Shown: in pieces, positions 1-12,263 of the stretch
Position numbering within the stretch: position 1 is the stretch's first letter
Layout of the letters: every line of letters begins with the position of its first letter
DNA from: Bacillus sp. CH140a_4T
Lineage (GTDB): Bacteria > Bacillota > Bacilli > Bacillales > Bacillaceae_G
Direction of reading: 5' to 3'
DNA length: 48,671 nt
Assembly (NCBI RefSeq): GCF_008923725.1
Contig: NZ_WBPF01000009.1
Span: 1 to 48,671, forward strand
Notes under the pieces: generated by a model
Database searches by the model: none
What the model was told of the DNA's origin: nothing
The model's input: only the letters and a program-made list of their open reading frames with translations
Translations under genes and position numbers: made by a program

Positions 1-71
1 ACGGAAGTTAAGCTCTCTAGCGCCGATGGTAGTTGGGACCTTGTCCCTGTGAGAGTAGGACGTCGCCAAGC
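1..71 (+). rRNA. rrf: 5S ribosomal RNA, 3' part
   Basis: The window opens inside a 5S rRNA gene. The stretch with GCGCCGATGGTAGT, then GTGAGAGTAGGACG, ending in CCAAGC matches the 3' two thirds of Bacillus 5S rRNA. The 5' part lies outside the window. It is followed at once by a rho-independent terminator, so it is the last gene of an rrn operon transcribed towards the window. Confidence 0.96.
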
Positions 72-76
72 AACTA

Positions 77-104
77 AGCACGAGTCATTTGACTCGTGCT
101 TTTT
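77..104 (+). terminator. Terminator of the upstream rrn operon
   Basis: A perfect 10-bp stem (AGCACGAGTC / GACTCGTGCT) with a 4-nt loop is followed by TTTT. It lies 5 nt after the 5S rRNA end. Confidence 0.93.
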
Positions 105-259
105 CGTGTTTTCAAACAGTACGTAAAAAGAAGTCATGGTAATACAAACACGTTGCCCAAGGATTAATCATATTATATAAGAGATGGATGTATATTTTTC
201 TGTAAATTGTTAAGGAATAGAAGTATAAAATATGTCCATTTAAATAGGGAGGGAAGGTT

Positions 260-439
260 ATGAAATCACAAAATGAAGTTTGTATTGTTTGTGAGACAGA
301 AAGAAAAGAAGGGATATATGTTTATAATAATTTGATATGTTATGAATGTGAAAAGGATATGGTGAATACGGATACAAATGATCCGAAGTATATATATTAT
401 TTAAAACAACTTCGGAAATTAGAAGTATCATATTTTTAA
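260..439 (+). CDS. csfB: Anti-sigma-G factor Gin (CsfB)
   Basis: A 59-residue protein with an AGGGAGGGAAGG ribosome binding site just upstream of its ATG. Two CxxC pairs (Cys8/Cys11 and Cys27/Cys30) form a zinc-binding module as in B. subtilis CsfB/Gin, whose layout CVIC...CLDCE...DPDY is clearly related to CIVC...CYECE...DPKY here. In B. subtilis Gin is made in the forespore, where it binds sigma-G and keeps it inactive until engulfment is complete, and it also blocks sigma-E there. The position right after an rrn operon and before yaaO matches B. subtilis, but the xpaC and yaaN genes that follow csfB there are absent. I could not see a convincing sigma-F promoter upstream. Confidence 0.88.
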   Translation: MKSQNEVCIVCETERKEGIYVYNNLICYECEKDMVNTDTNDPKYIYYLKQLRKLEVSYF

Positions 440-467
440 ATAGGCATATGCCTATTATTTTTTTTGT
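438..467 (+). terminator. Short terminator after csfB
   Basis: A 16-nt palindrome (ATAGGCATATGCCTAT) directly after the csfB stop codon is followed by TATTTTTTTTG. The stem is short, so termination may be partial. Confidence 0.6.
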
Positions 468-511
468 TCTGTATAATAGATAAAGAATGAAATGATAAGG
501 AAGAGATATAG

Positions 512-1933
512 ATGAATCAAAATCGCATACCTTTATATGAGGCATTAATAGAGTTTAAAGAAAGAGGGCCGTTGTCCTTTCATGTCCCAGGACATAAAAA
601 TGGTTTAAACTTCCCTCAGGAAGCTCTAGGGGAGTTTAAAGATATACTATCTATCGATGTAACTGAGTTGTCAGGGTTAGATGATTTACATAGTCCGTTT
701 GAATGTATAGATGAGGCACAACAATTATTAGCTGATGTATATGGAGTGAAAAAAAGTTATTTTTTAATTAATGGTTCAACGGTAGGGAACCTAGCAATGA
801 TTTTGTCTTGTTGCGGGGAACATGATATTGTTCTTGTACAAAGAAATTGTCATAAATCAATTATTAATGGTTTGAAATTAGCGGGAGCAAATCCAATTTT
901 TTTAGATCCGTGGATTGATGAAGCTTATAATGTACCAGTGGGAATTCATGATGAAATTATTAAGGAAGCAATTAAAAAATATCCAAATGCTAAAGCACTC
1001 ATTTTAACGCATCCTAATTATTATGGTATGGGGATGGATCTAGAGGCAAGCATCGCTTATGCACATGCACATAAAATCCCTGTTTTAGTAGACGAAGCAC
1101 ATGGAGCCCATTTTTGTTTAGGAGGGGCATTTCCCAAGTCAGCATTAGCATATGGTGCAGATATTGTAGTTCATTCTGCACATAAAACATTACCCGCAAT
1201 GACAATGGGATCCTATTTACATATAAATAGTCGCTTAGTGAAAGAAGAAAAAGTTTCTACTTATTTAAGTATGCTACAATCTAGTAGTCCATCATATCCA
1301 ATTATGACTTCTCTTGATATTGCACGCTTTACAATGGCACGTATAAAAGAAAAGGGACATGATGAAATTATCGAGTTTTTACGGGGATTTAAAGACGAAT
1401 TGTGTTCTATTCCACAAATAGCTATTTTACAATATCCATTACAAGACGAGTTAAAGGTTACTGTACAGACACGTTGTCAGTTATCAGGATACGAATTACA
1501 GTCTGTATTTGAAAAGGTCGGTATATATACGGAAATGGCGGATCCATATAATGTCCTATTTATTTTGCCCTTGCAAGTAAATAAGGAGTATATGAAGGCT
1601 ATAGAGATGATCCGAGGGGCATTGCAATATTATGAGGTGAAAGACAAGAAGGAATCTATTCGTTATACTTATAAGGGAGAATTTTCTCCTTTGCCGTATA
1701 CATATAAACAACTGGAAGGATATGAAACAAAAGTAGTATCCGTAGACGAAGCAGTTGGGATGATAGCGGCGGAAATGGTAATTCCGTACCCACCCGGGAT
1801 TCCATTGATTATGTATGGGGAAAGAATTACTTCAGAACATACAGAGCAAATTATGTATTTAGAGAAAGCAGGCGCTCGTTTTCAAGGTAGCACGAAATAT
1901 ATGAAAGTGTATGATATAGAAAGTAGGTTTTAG
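512..1933 (+). CDS. yaaO: Orn/Lys/Arg decarboxylase family protein YaaO
   Basis: A 473-residue fold-type I PLP enzyme of the short bacterial Orn/Lys/Arg decarboxylase family (SpeA/YaaO group). Visible motifs are PGHKNG near residues 26-31, NGST near 87-90, the cofactor-binding Asp194 in VDEAHGAH, and the Schiff-base Lys225 in HSAHKTLPA. The small C-terminal domain carries the family's PYPPGIPL motif. Paralogues in Bacillus include the arginine decarboxylase SpeA; the substrate of YaaO itself is not something I can read from the sequence. It has an AAGGAAGAG ribosome binding site. The stop codon is one base from the tmk start, so the two genes are almost certainly cotranscribed, as in B. subtilis. 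Confidence 0.88.
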   Translation: MNQNRIPLYEALIEFKERGPLSFHVPGHKNGLNFPQEALGEFKDILSIDVTELSGLDDLHSPFECIDEAQQLLADVYGVKKSYFLINGSTVGNLAMILSCCGEHDIVLVQRNCHKSIINGLKLAGANPIFLDPWIDEAYNVPVGIHDEIIKEAIKKYPNAKALILTHPNYYGMGMDLEASIAYAHAHKIPVLVDEAHGAHFCLGGAFPKSALAYGADIVVHSAHKTLPAMTMGSYLHINSRLVKEEKVSTYLSMLQSSSPSYPIMTSLDIARFTMARIKEKGHDEIIEFLRGFKDELCSIPQIAILQYPLQDELKVTVQTRCQLSGYELQSVFEKVGIYTEMADPYNVLFILPLQVNKEYMKAIEMIRGALQYYEVKDKKESIRYTYKGEFSPLPYTYKQLEGYETKVVSVDEAVGMIAAEMVIPYPPGIPLIMYGERITSEHTEQIMYLEKAGARFQGSTKYMKVYDIESRF

Positions 1934-1934
1934 A

Positions 1935-2561
1935 ATGAAGGGATTATTTGTAACAATTGAAGGTCCAGAAGGTTCGGGTAAAACGACGTTAATTAAAAGT
2001 TTATTGCCGTACTTTGAACAAAAAGAACAAAAGGTAATGGCGACGAGAGAGCCAGGTGGTATTGCAATTTCTGAGGATATTAGAACAATTTTACATAAAC
2101 AAGAATATACGATGATGGAAGCACGTACAGAGGCGCTTCTGTATGCTGCTGCACGTAGACAACATTTGGTGGAAAAGGTTATGCCGGCACTTAACGAGGA
2201 CTATCTTGTATTATGTGATCGTTTTATAGATAGCTCTTTAGCGTATCAAGGATATGCAAGAGGATTAGGTATGGATAAAGTATTTGAAATCAATCGTTTC
2301 GCAACAGAGGACTGTATGCCCAGTTTAACGATTTACTTAGACATTGAACCAGAGATTGGTTTAGCTCGCATTGAAAAAGATGCAGGACGTGAAGTGAATC
2401 GATTAGATATGGAAGATATCTCTTTCCATAAACTTGTGCGTGAAGGATATTTACAAGTTGTAGAACGCTTCTCAGATCGCATTGTATTGGTAAATGCTGA
2501 TCAACCAATGGAAAAACTTATAGAAGAAGTTGTTCAGATTATAGAAGATAAATTGTTATAA
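1935..2561 (+). CDS. tmk: Thymidylate kinase
   Basis: Phosphorylates dTMP to dTDP with ATP, the step that joins the de novo and salvage routes to dTTP. The 208 residues match the family length. The P-loop GPEGSGKT is at residues 10-17, the DRF motif at 95-97, and the LID region near 145-157. A Gly-rich rather than Arg-containing P-loop together with basic residues in the LID resembles the E. coli (type II) arrangement, but I judge this only by eye. It begins one base after yaaO ends, and is followed closely by holB. Confidence 0.97.
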   Translation: MKGLFVTIEGPEGSGKTTLIKSLLPYFEQKEQKVMATREPGGIAISEDIRTILHKQEYTMMEARTEALLYAAARRQHLVEKVMPALNEDYLVLCDRFIDSSLAYQGYARGLGMDKVFEINRFATEDCMPSLTIYLDIEPEIGLARIEKDAGREVNRLDMEDISFHKLVREGYLQVVERFSDRIVLVNADQPMEKLIEEVVQIIEDKLL

Positions 2562-2596
2562 TAGAAGGAAAGAATGAAATAAGTGAGGTATGCATT

Positions 2597-3576
2597 ATGA
2601 CGAAGACGTGGGAGCAGCTTTCTGCTATACAACCCATCGGTGTAAAAATGTTGATGAATAGCATTGCAAAAGAGCGTATATCCCACGCTTACTTGTTAGA
2701 GGGAGGGAAAGGGACTGGAAAGTTTGCAACGGCAATTCAAATGGCAAAGAGTTTCCTCTGTTCTGGGCGGAATGGGGTAGAGCCTTGTCATATATGTACA
2801 AATTGTAAGCGAATTGATTCAGGTAACCACCCTAACTTACATATTGTAAAACCAGACGGATTATCTATTAAGAAGCAGCAAATTCACGATTTACAAGAAG
2901 AGTTTTCAAAAACAGGATTAGAAGCAAATAAAAAAGTATATATTATTGAGCACGCAGATCGTATGACAGCAAATGCAGCGAATACACTTTTGAAATTTTT
3001 AGAAGAACCAAGTAGTGATACAACAGCTATTTTACTTACTGAACAAAGTCATCAAATTTTAAATACGATTTTATCCCGCTGTCAAGTTGTTACATTTAGA
3101 CCGTTACCTACGGAATCTTTAATTAGAAGATTACAGGATGAAGGGATTACGGCGTCTTTATCGACACTTGCTGCGCAACTCACGAATAGTTTTGATGAAG
3201 CTTTAGCTTTATGTAGTGATGAATGGTTTGCACAAGCACGAGCTTTAGTGATAAAATTATGTGAAGCGCTCGAAAAGGATAAAGCCTCTATTTTTTTTGT
3301 ACAAGAAAAATGGGGAAAACACTTTGGAGAGAAAGAACAATTACAGCAAGGTTTAGATATGTTGCTCCTTATTTATAAGGATTTATTATATGTTCAACTT
3401 GGAGAAGAAGATCGTCTTGTTTTTCATGAGCAGAAAGAGATGTTTGAATCTTTCTCCTATGCTCAGAAGCGCATTGTATCAGCTCTCTTTAATATATTAG
3501 AGGCAAAAAATAGAATCAACGCTAATGTAAATGCGCAGCTTGTGTTCGAACAGTTAGTGTTGCGGTTGCAGGAGGG

Positions 3577-3580
<4 letters not shown>
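2597..3580 (+). CDS. holB: DNA polymerase III delta' subunit
   Basis: The 327-residue clamp-loader subunit delta'. It shows a P-loop-like GGKGTGK (36-42), a zinc module formed by Cys55, Cys64, Cys67 and Cys70, and the SRC arginine-finger motif at 160-162 that acts on the neighbouring ATPase subunit. The ATG at 2597 is preferred over the out-of-frame ATG at 2590 because AAGTGAGG lies 8 nt upstream. In B. subtilis yaaQ (darA) and yaaR lie between tmk and holB. Here only 35 nt separate the two genes. The stop codon overlaps the ricT start (ATGA). Confidence 0.95.
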
Positions 3581-4780
<1,200 letters not shown>

Positions 4781-4781
<1 letters not shown>

Positions 4782-4819
4782 AATTACCTTTCCAATGATA
4801 ATTGGAAAGGTAATTTTTT
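4781..4819 (+). terminator. Terminator after yabA
   Basis: A perfect 16-bp stem (AAATTACCTTTCCAAT / ATTGGAAAGGTAATTT) with loop GATA runs into TTTTTTA. It begins on the last base of the yabA stop codon and closes the yaaO-yabA unit. Confidence 0.93.
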
Positions 4820-4901
4820 ATACATGAGAGTAGAATGAAATATGTTTTTTATTAGTAGAAGATGAAATAGGGTAGGTTAAGTGTAAGAAAAGGAGTAACA
4901 T

Positions 4902-5642
4902 ATGAATTTATATGAAGATGAACGTTTAGATTACTTATTAGCGCAAGATATGAAGATTGTACAAAGCCCATCGGTATTTAATTTCTCGTTAGATGCTGTT
5001 TTACTTGCAGACTTTGCTTGGGTGCCAATTCAAAAAGGTAATGTACTTGATCTGTGTACAGGTAACGCAGTTGTCCCCCTTTTATTAAGTACAAGAACAA
5101 AGGGAAACATCACAGGTGTGGAAATTCAAGAACGTTTATATGATATGGGAATCAGAAGCGTTCAATACAATAAGTTAGAAGAAAGAATTCACTTAATACA
5201 TGGGGATCTGAAAGATATGCCAGGGAAACTTGGACGTCATCAATATGATGTTGTCACATGTAATCCGCCTTATTTTCAAACACCTGCAACTTCTGAGAAA
5301 AATATGAATGAACATTTAGCGATAGCCCGTCATGAAATTATGTGTACATTAGAGGATGTTGTATCTGCAAGTAGTCAGTTAGTAAAGCAAGGCGGGAAAG
5401 TAGCATTTGTACATCGTCCAGGTCGTTTACTAGATATTGTTACATTAATGCGTAAATACAAAATTGAACCAAAGCGTGTACGATTTGTTTATCCTAAGGC
5501 AGGGAAAGAAGCGAATACATTGTTAATTGAAGGAATTAAGGACGGAAACGCAGATTTGAAAATATTGCCCCCCCTTTTTGTATATGAAGAAAATAATGAA
5601 TATACAAAGGAGATTCGTTCAATTTTATATGGAGAAGAATAA
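4902..5642 (+). CDS. trmN6: tRNA1(Val) adenine-37 N6-methyltransferase (YabB)
   Basis: A 246-residue class I SAM-dependent methyltransferase of the TrmN6/YfiC group, which methylates N6 of A37 in tRNA. The SAM-binding motif [12 protein letters not shown] lies at 48-59 and the catalytic NPPY motif typical of N6-adenine methylases at 121-124. The ribosome binding site is AAAAGGAGTAAC. It overlaps the start of yazA by 14 nt. The substrate comes from the family, and it has not been shown for this protein. Confidence 0.9.
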   Translation: MNLYEDERLDYLLAQDMKIVQSPSVFNFSLDAVLLADFAWVPIQKGNVLDLCTGNAVVPLLLSTRTKGNITGVEIQERLYDMGIRSVQYNKLEERIHLIHGDLKDMPGKLGRHQYDVVTCNPPYFQTPATSEKNMNEHLAIARHEIMCTLEDVVSASSQLVKQGGKVAFVHRPGRLLDIVTLMRKYKIEPKRVRFVYPKAGKEANTLLIEGIKDGNADLKILPPLFVYEENNEYTKEIRSILYGEE

Positions 5643-5919
5643 GCATTGTTTTTATGTAGTAGAGTGCTCTGACGGAAGTTATTATGCTGGATATACAAAT
5701 CATATAGAGAAGCGGATTCAGACCCATAATAGTGGAAAAGGGGCTAGGTATACGCGTGCTAGACTTCCTGTTGTTTTAAAATACATAGAATTTCATGAAG
5801 ATAAGCGTACAGCTATGCAAGCAGAGTATTATTTTAAGCAGTTAAATAGAAAACAAAAAGAAGAATATATGCAAAAAGGAGAACGTTATGTGGCAACAAA
5901 AAAGCTTTCAACAAAATGA
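5629..5919 (+). CDS. yazA: GIY-YIG domain protein YazA (UPF0213)
   Basis: A 96-residue stand-alone GIY-YIG nuclease-like domain. FYVV at 8-11 and YYAGYT at 18-23 replace the GIY and YIG strands. Arg29 and a Glu in the QAEYYFKQL helix are the expected catalytic positions, so an active nuclease is possible. The cellular role is not known to me. The ATG at 5629 gives the family's usual start ([11 protein letters not shown]). Its Shine-Dalgarno AAAGGAG is rather far (16 nt), so initiation may depend on coupling to the overlapping trmN6. The 3' end overlaps rsmI by 32 nt. Confidence 0.85.
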   Translation: MEKNKHCFYVVECSDGSYYAGYTNHIEKRIQTHNSGKGARYTRARLPVVLKYIEFHEDKRTAMQAEYYFKQLNRKQKEEYMQKGERYVATKKLSTK

Positions 5920-6763
5920 AAAGGGAGTTTTATATTTAGTACCAACTCCTATTGGAAATTTAGAAGATATGACATTTCGTGCAATCCGAATTTTAAAAGA
6001 AGCTGATTTAATTGCTGCTGAAGATACGAGACAAACGAAAAAACTTTGTAATTATTTCGAAATTGAAACCCCTGTTATGAGTTACCATGAGCATAATAAG
6101 GAAGTAAGTGGGAAGAAAATATTAGGGAAGTTAGACGAAGGAAAGACTGTAGCACTTGTTAGTGATGCTGGTATGCCTTGTATTTCCGATCCAGGTTACG
6201 ATATTGTTGTAGAGGCTGTAGCAGAACAGTATCATGTTATTCCGCTTCCTGGGGCAAATGCGGCGCTTACAGCATTAATTGCATCAGGCCTTGAAACAAA
6301 ACAGTTTTATTTCTATGGATTTTTACAAAGAAATAAAAAAGAAAGAAAACTGGAGTTAGAGAAGCTTCGCTATGTACAAACTACAATGATGTTTTATGAA
6401 GCGCCTCATCGTTTAGATGATACTTTAATCTCGATGCAAGAAGTGTTGGGAAATAGAGAAATTGTATTATGTCGAGAGTTAACGAAAAAATTCGAGGAAT
6501 TTATTCGAGGAACAGTCGAAGAAGCAATTGAGTGGACGAAACAAAATGAAGTTCGTGGCGAGTTTTGTATTTTAGTAGCTGGTTCAACTGAAGAACCTGC
6601 TCCAGAAGAACAATGGTGGGAATCTATTTCGGTATATGATCATATTGAACATTATATAAACGAAAAAGGTATGAATTCAAAAGAGGCGATAAAAACAGTC
6701 GCTAAAGATCGAGATTTGTCGAAACGCGATGTATATCAAATCTATCATGTCGATAAAAAATAA
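5888..6763 (+). CDS. rsmI: 16S rRNA C1402 2'-O-methyltransferase RsmI
   Basis: A 291-residue methylase of the tetrapyrrole-methylase fold that modifies the ribose of C1402 in the ribosomal decoding centre. Characteristic motifs are PTPIGNL at 19-25, DAGMPCISDPG at 93-103 and PGANA at 121-125. AAAAAGGAG lies 7 nt before the ATG, inside yazA. The gene ends in a hairpin that also contains the abrB stop codon, so the two convergent genes share one terminator. Confidence 0.95.
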   Translation: MWQQKSFQQNEKGVLYLVPTPIGNLEDMTFRAIRILKEADLIAAEDTRQTKKLCNYFEIETPVMSYHEHNKEVSGKKILGKLDEGKTVALVSDAGMPCISDPGYDIVVEAVAEQYHVIPLPGANAALTALIASGLETKQFYFYGFLQRNKKERKLELEKLRYVQTTMMFYEAPHRLDDTLISMQEVLGNREIVLCRELTKKFEEFIRGTVEEAIEWTKQNEVRGEFCILVAGSTEEPAPEEQWWESISVYDHIEHYINEKGMNSKEAIKTVAKDRDLSKRDVYQIYHVDKK

Positions 6764-6790
6764 GCTTCTCATAATTGAGAAGCTTATTTT
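6757..6790. terminator. Bidirectional terminator between rsmI and abrB
   Basis: The stem TAAGCTTCTCA / TGAGAAGCTTA with loop TAAT is flanked by a run of A on the left and T on the right. It can therefore end transcription from either side. The abrB stop codon (TAA on the minus strand, 6784-6786) is within the stem. Confidence 0.9.
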
Positions 6791-7068
6791 GCTGTTTCGA
6801 TATAATCTTGAAGTTCGTTTAAGATTTGCTCAGCGCCCTCTTTGCTTAAGATAATTTTACCTTCAGCTAAAGATAGATTACCATCAGATACTTCACCAGT
6901 TACTTGGCAAGTCATGTTTGGCTTATATTTTTTTAAGATGATTTTCTCGTCATCAACGTAGATTTCAAGAGCATCCTTTTCTGCAATACCTAAAGTACGG
7001 CGTAATTCGATTGGAATTACTACACGACCTAATTCATCAACTTTACGAACGATACCAGTAGATTTCAT
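6784..7068 (-). CDS. abrB: Transition-state regulator AbrB
   Basis: A 94-residue protein with the N-terminal swapped-hairpin AbrB DNA-binding domain (about 1-53, MKSTGIVRKVDELGRVVIP...) and a C-terminal multimerisation part. In Bacillus AbrB represses post-exponential genes during growth and is itself shut off by Spo0A~P. In the B. cereus group it also affects toxin expression. AGGAGGA lies upstream of the start. It is the only minus-strand gene in the window. Its promoter and tandem Spo0A boxes are described separately. The N-terminal domain is clearly related to that of SpoVT in this window. Confidence 0.97.
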   Translation of the reverse strand: MKSTGIVRKVDELGRVVIPIELRRTLGIAEKDALEIYVDDEKIILKKYKPNMTCQVTGEVSDGNLSLAEGKIILSKEGAEQILNELQDYIETAK

Positions 7069-7121
7069 AATTCTTTTCCTCCTAAAGAAATAGTTTATAA
7101 GTTTCGAGTCTATTTTCTAGA

Positions 7122-7138
7122 TTCGTCATTTTTCGACA
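7122..7138 (-). promoter_or_regulatory. Tandem Spo0A boxes downstream of the abrB start point
   Basis: On the minus strand two near-consensus 0A boxes, TGTCGAA and TGACGAA, lie 10 bp apart on the same face of the helix. They are about 18-40 bp downstream of the abrB -10 element, inside the transcribed leader. This matches the known arrangement in B. subtilis, where Spo0A~P represses abrB by binding downstream of its promoters. Confidence 0.85.
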
Positions 7139-7155
7139 AAATACCCTATGGACAT

Positions 7156-7184
7156 ATGATACCAATCATTTACATTTCCGTCAA
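7156..7184 (-). promoter_or_regulatory. Sigma-A promoter of abrB
   Basis: The minus strand reads TTGACG, 17 bp, TATCAT. That is five of six matches in each hexamer with ideal spacing, and it places the start of transcription just before the Spo0A boxes. Confidence 0.8.
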
Positions 7185-7370
7185 TTCTTTAATTCTATAT
7201 TTTTTAAAAAGATTTATAGATTTCTTACTTCTTATATATAATAGAATGGGAGTAATTTCTACCATTATTTCACTTTATTTTCTGAAAAATTTATAAATTA
7301 TAAAAGAGGATTGTATATTTTCTTGAAATATGAGTAATAGATGATAAAGATACCAGGCATTAATTCGTTT

Positions 7371-7528
7371 TTTATCCTGCATTAACAAGCAGGAAGATTT
7401 CCGCTTCAAAATTTGGCTGGAGCAAAGAAGTTAAGTTTGCGCTTGGCTACTCGTAAAAGCCCGATTGGTGCTGGTTAATAATCCGCGGGAGTGAACAAAC
7501 CCCCCCACAGATTAAAGTTTCACTTTAT
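7371..7528. repeat. bcr1-like repeat of the B. cereus group
   Basis: The element starts CCTGCATTAACAAGCAGG, contains TTTGGCTGGAGCAAAGAAG and AAAAGCCCGATTGG, and ends CCCCCCACAGATTAAAG. It is flanked on both sides by TTTAT (7371-7375 and 7524-7528), leaving about 148 bp between. Composition is clearly richer in GC and structure than the surrounding AT-rich DNA, and it includes a CCTGC/GCAGG stem. Length, flanking TTTAT duplication and sequence agree with my memory of bcr1, an approximately 155-bp repeat confined to the B. cereus group with mobile-element traits and no coding capacity. I could not compare it with other copies, and I see only one in the window. Confidence 0.72.
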
Positions 7529-7548
7529 ATATAAGTTTTTGATATACT
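7519..7548 (+). promoter_or_regulatory. Candidate metG promoter with extended -10
   Basis: TGATATACT (7540-7548) is an extended -10 element. TTCACT, 18 bp upstream, is a four-of-six -35 match. The -35 lies at the 3' edge of the bcr1-like repeat. This is a sequence match only. Confidence 0.5.
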
Positions 7549-7556
7549 GTTTATAA

Positions 7557-9572
<2,016 letters not shown>

Positions 9573-9587
9573 TTAAGACAAGAAAAG

Positions 9588-9626
9588 AGATGTTTCACGT
9601 GTAACATGTGTGAAGCGTCTTTTTTC
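9588..9626 (+). terminator. Terminator after metG
   Basis: AGATGTTTCAC pairs with GTGAAGCGTCT using two G-U pairs, with additional pairing possible in the loop. It is followed by TTTTTCTTTTT. Confidence 0.82.
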
Positions 9627-9734
9627 TTTTTACACTCTCTATTTTTGCATTTAAATTATAGTATTGTTATCGTTAAGTTAGTAAAGAGCTTATTATTTAG
9701 AATAAACTTGATTTCAATATAAAAGGAGTTATGT

Positions 9735-10505
9735 ATGATGTTGTTTGATACACATTCACATTTGAATGCAGAGCAATTTGAAGAAGATTTGCAAGAAGTT
9801 ATTGCCCGAATGAAAGAAGCGGGAGTTACTTATACAGTTGTTGTTGGTTTTGATGAAGTAACGATCAAAAAGGCAATTGAATTAGCTGAAACTTATGATT
9901 TTATTTACGCTGCGGTTGGATGGCATCCAGTTGATGCAATCGACATGACAGAAGAACATTTAGCATGGTTAGAAGAACTTGCTTCTCATCCTAAAGTCGT
10001 TGCACTTGGAGAAATGGGCCTAGATTATCACTGGGATAAGTCCCCAAAAGAAATACAGAAAGAAGTATTCCGTAAACAAATTGCATTAGCGAAAAAGGTG
10101 AAATTGCCGATTATTATACATAATCGTGATGCAACTCAAGATATTGTTGATATTCTAGAAGAAGAGAATGCAGCTGAAGTAGGAGGTATTATGCATTGCT
10201 TTAGCGGCAGCGTAGAAGTGGCAGAGCGATGTGTTGATATGAACTTTTTAATTTCGTTAGGCGGACCAGTTACATTTAAAAACGCTAAGAAACCGAAAGA
10301 AGTTGCTACGGAGATTCCATTAGAGAAATTGTTAATAGAGACGGATTGTCCGTATTTAACACCGCATCCATTTCGAGGGAAACGAAATGAACCGAGTTAT
10401 GTAAAACTCGTAGCAGAAGAAATTGCGAACTTAAAAGGGATTTCTTATGAGGAAGTAGCAGCAGTAACAACAAAAAATGCAAAAGCTTTATTTGGTGTTG
10501 AATAA
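9735..10505 (+). CDS. tatD: TatD family metal-dependent hydrolase (YabD)
   Basis: A 256-residue TIM-barrel hydrolase of the TatD family. Members are metal-dependent DNases or 3'-5' exonucleases. The metal-binding DTHSHLN motif is at the N-terminus, EMGLDYHW and IIHNRDA follow, and ETDCPYLTPHPFRGKRNEP is near the C-terminus, so the active site looks complete. AAAAGGAG precedes two adjacent in-frame ATGs (9735 and 9738); the second gives the database-style start MLFDTHSH. In B. subtilis the next gene is yabE, which is missing here, and rnmV follows instead. Confidence 0.92.
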   Translation: MMLFDTHSHLNAEQFEEDLQEVIARMKEAGVTYTVVVGFDEVTIKKAIELAETYDFIYAAVGWHPVDAIDMTEEHLAWLEELASHPKVVALGEMGLDYHWDKSPKEIQKEVFRKQIALAKKVKLPIIIHNRDATQDIVDILEEENAAEVGGIMHCFSGSVEVAERCVDMNFLISLGGPVTFKNAKKPKEVATEIPLEKLLIETDCPYLTPHPFRGKRNEPSYVKLVAEEIANLKGISYEEVAAVTTKNAKALFGVE

Positions 10506-10536
10506 AAAGGAGTGGGAGAACCCATTCTTTTTTTAT
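10506..10536 (+). terminator. Terminator after tatD
   Basis: AAGGAGTGGG pairs with CCCATTCTTT around the loop AGAA, using G-U pairs, and continues in a T run. It begins right after the tatD stop codon. Confidence 0.85.
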
Positions 10537-10720
10537 TTTTATAAAAAGTAGCAGGAGTGATAGAGAAAATACGGGCAAATAAGGAAGTGTTACAATAAGG
10601 AGAGAGAACAAATTTTTGGACATTCTATTTTTTAAAATGTAAGAATGGGGAAAATAATAATGGAAAAGTCGTCATTTTTTTGTTTTACTAAGTAGAGACG
10701 AAACGAGTGTGGAGGCAAGC

Positions 10721-12153
<1,433 letters not shown>

Positions 12154-12159
12154 GAATAG

Positions 12160-12194
12160 AAAAGGGACAGTTCAATTTGAATTGTCCCTTTTGT
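12160..12194 (+). terminator. Terminator after rsmA
   Basis: AAAGGGACAGTTC pairs with GAATTGTCCCTTT (one G-U pair) and ends in TTTTG. It lies 7 nt after the rsmA stop. Confidence 0.9.
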
Positions 12195-12223
12195 CACCTT
12201 TCCTTTCCTACATTCATACTTTA
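12195..12223 (+). promoter_or_regulatory. Sigma-K promoter of yabG
   Basis: CACC, a 16-bp spacer and CATACTTTA fit the sigma-K consensus (mACm, 16 bp, CATAnnnTA) at every defined base. It lies 41 bp upstream of yabG, which is under sigma-K control in B. subtilis. Confidence 0.82.
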
Positions 12224-12263
12224 AAAACAGGTAAGATGGCCTAACGAGTTTGGAGGTAGGAGA

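Noticed and set aside
7376-7523. Structured region upstream of metG as a T-box or SAM riboswitch, or as SRP RNA
   Set aside because: No T-box AGGGTGGNACCGCG motif, no S-box core and no terminator/antiterminator before metG. TTTAT flanks and remembered similarity favour a bcr1 repeat.
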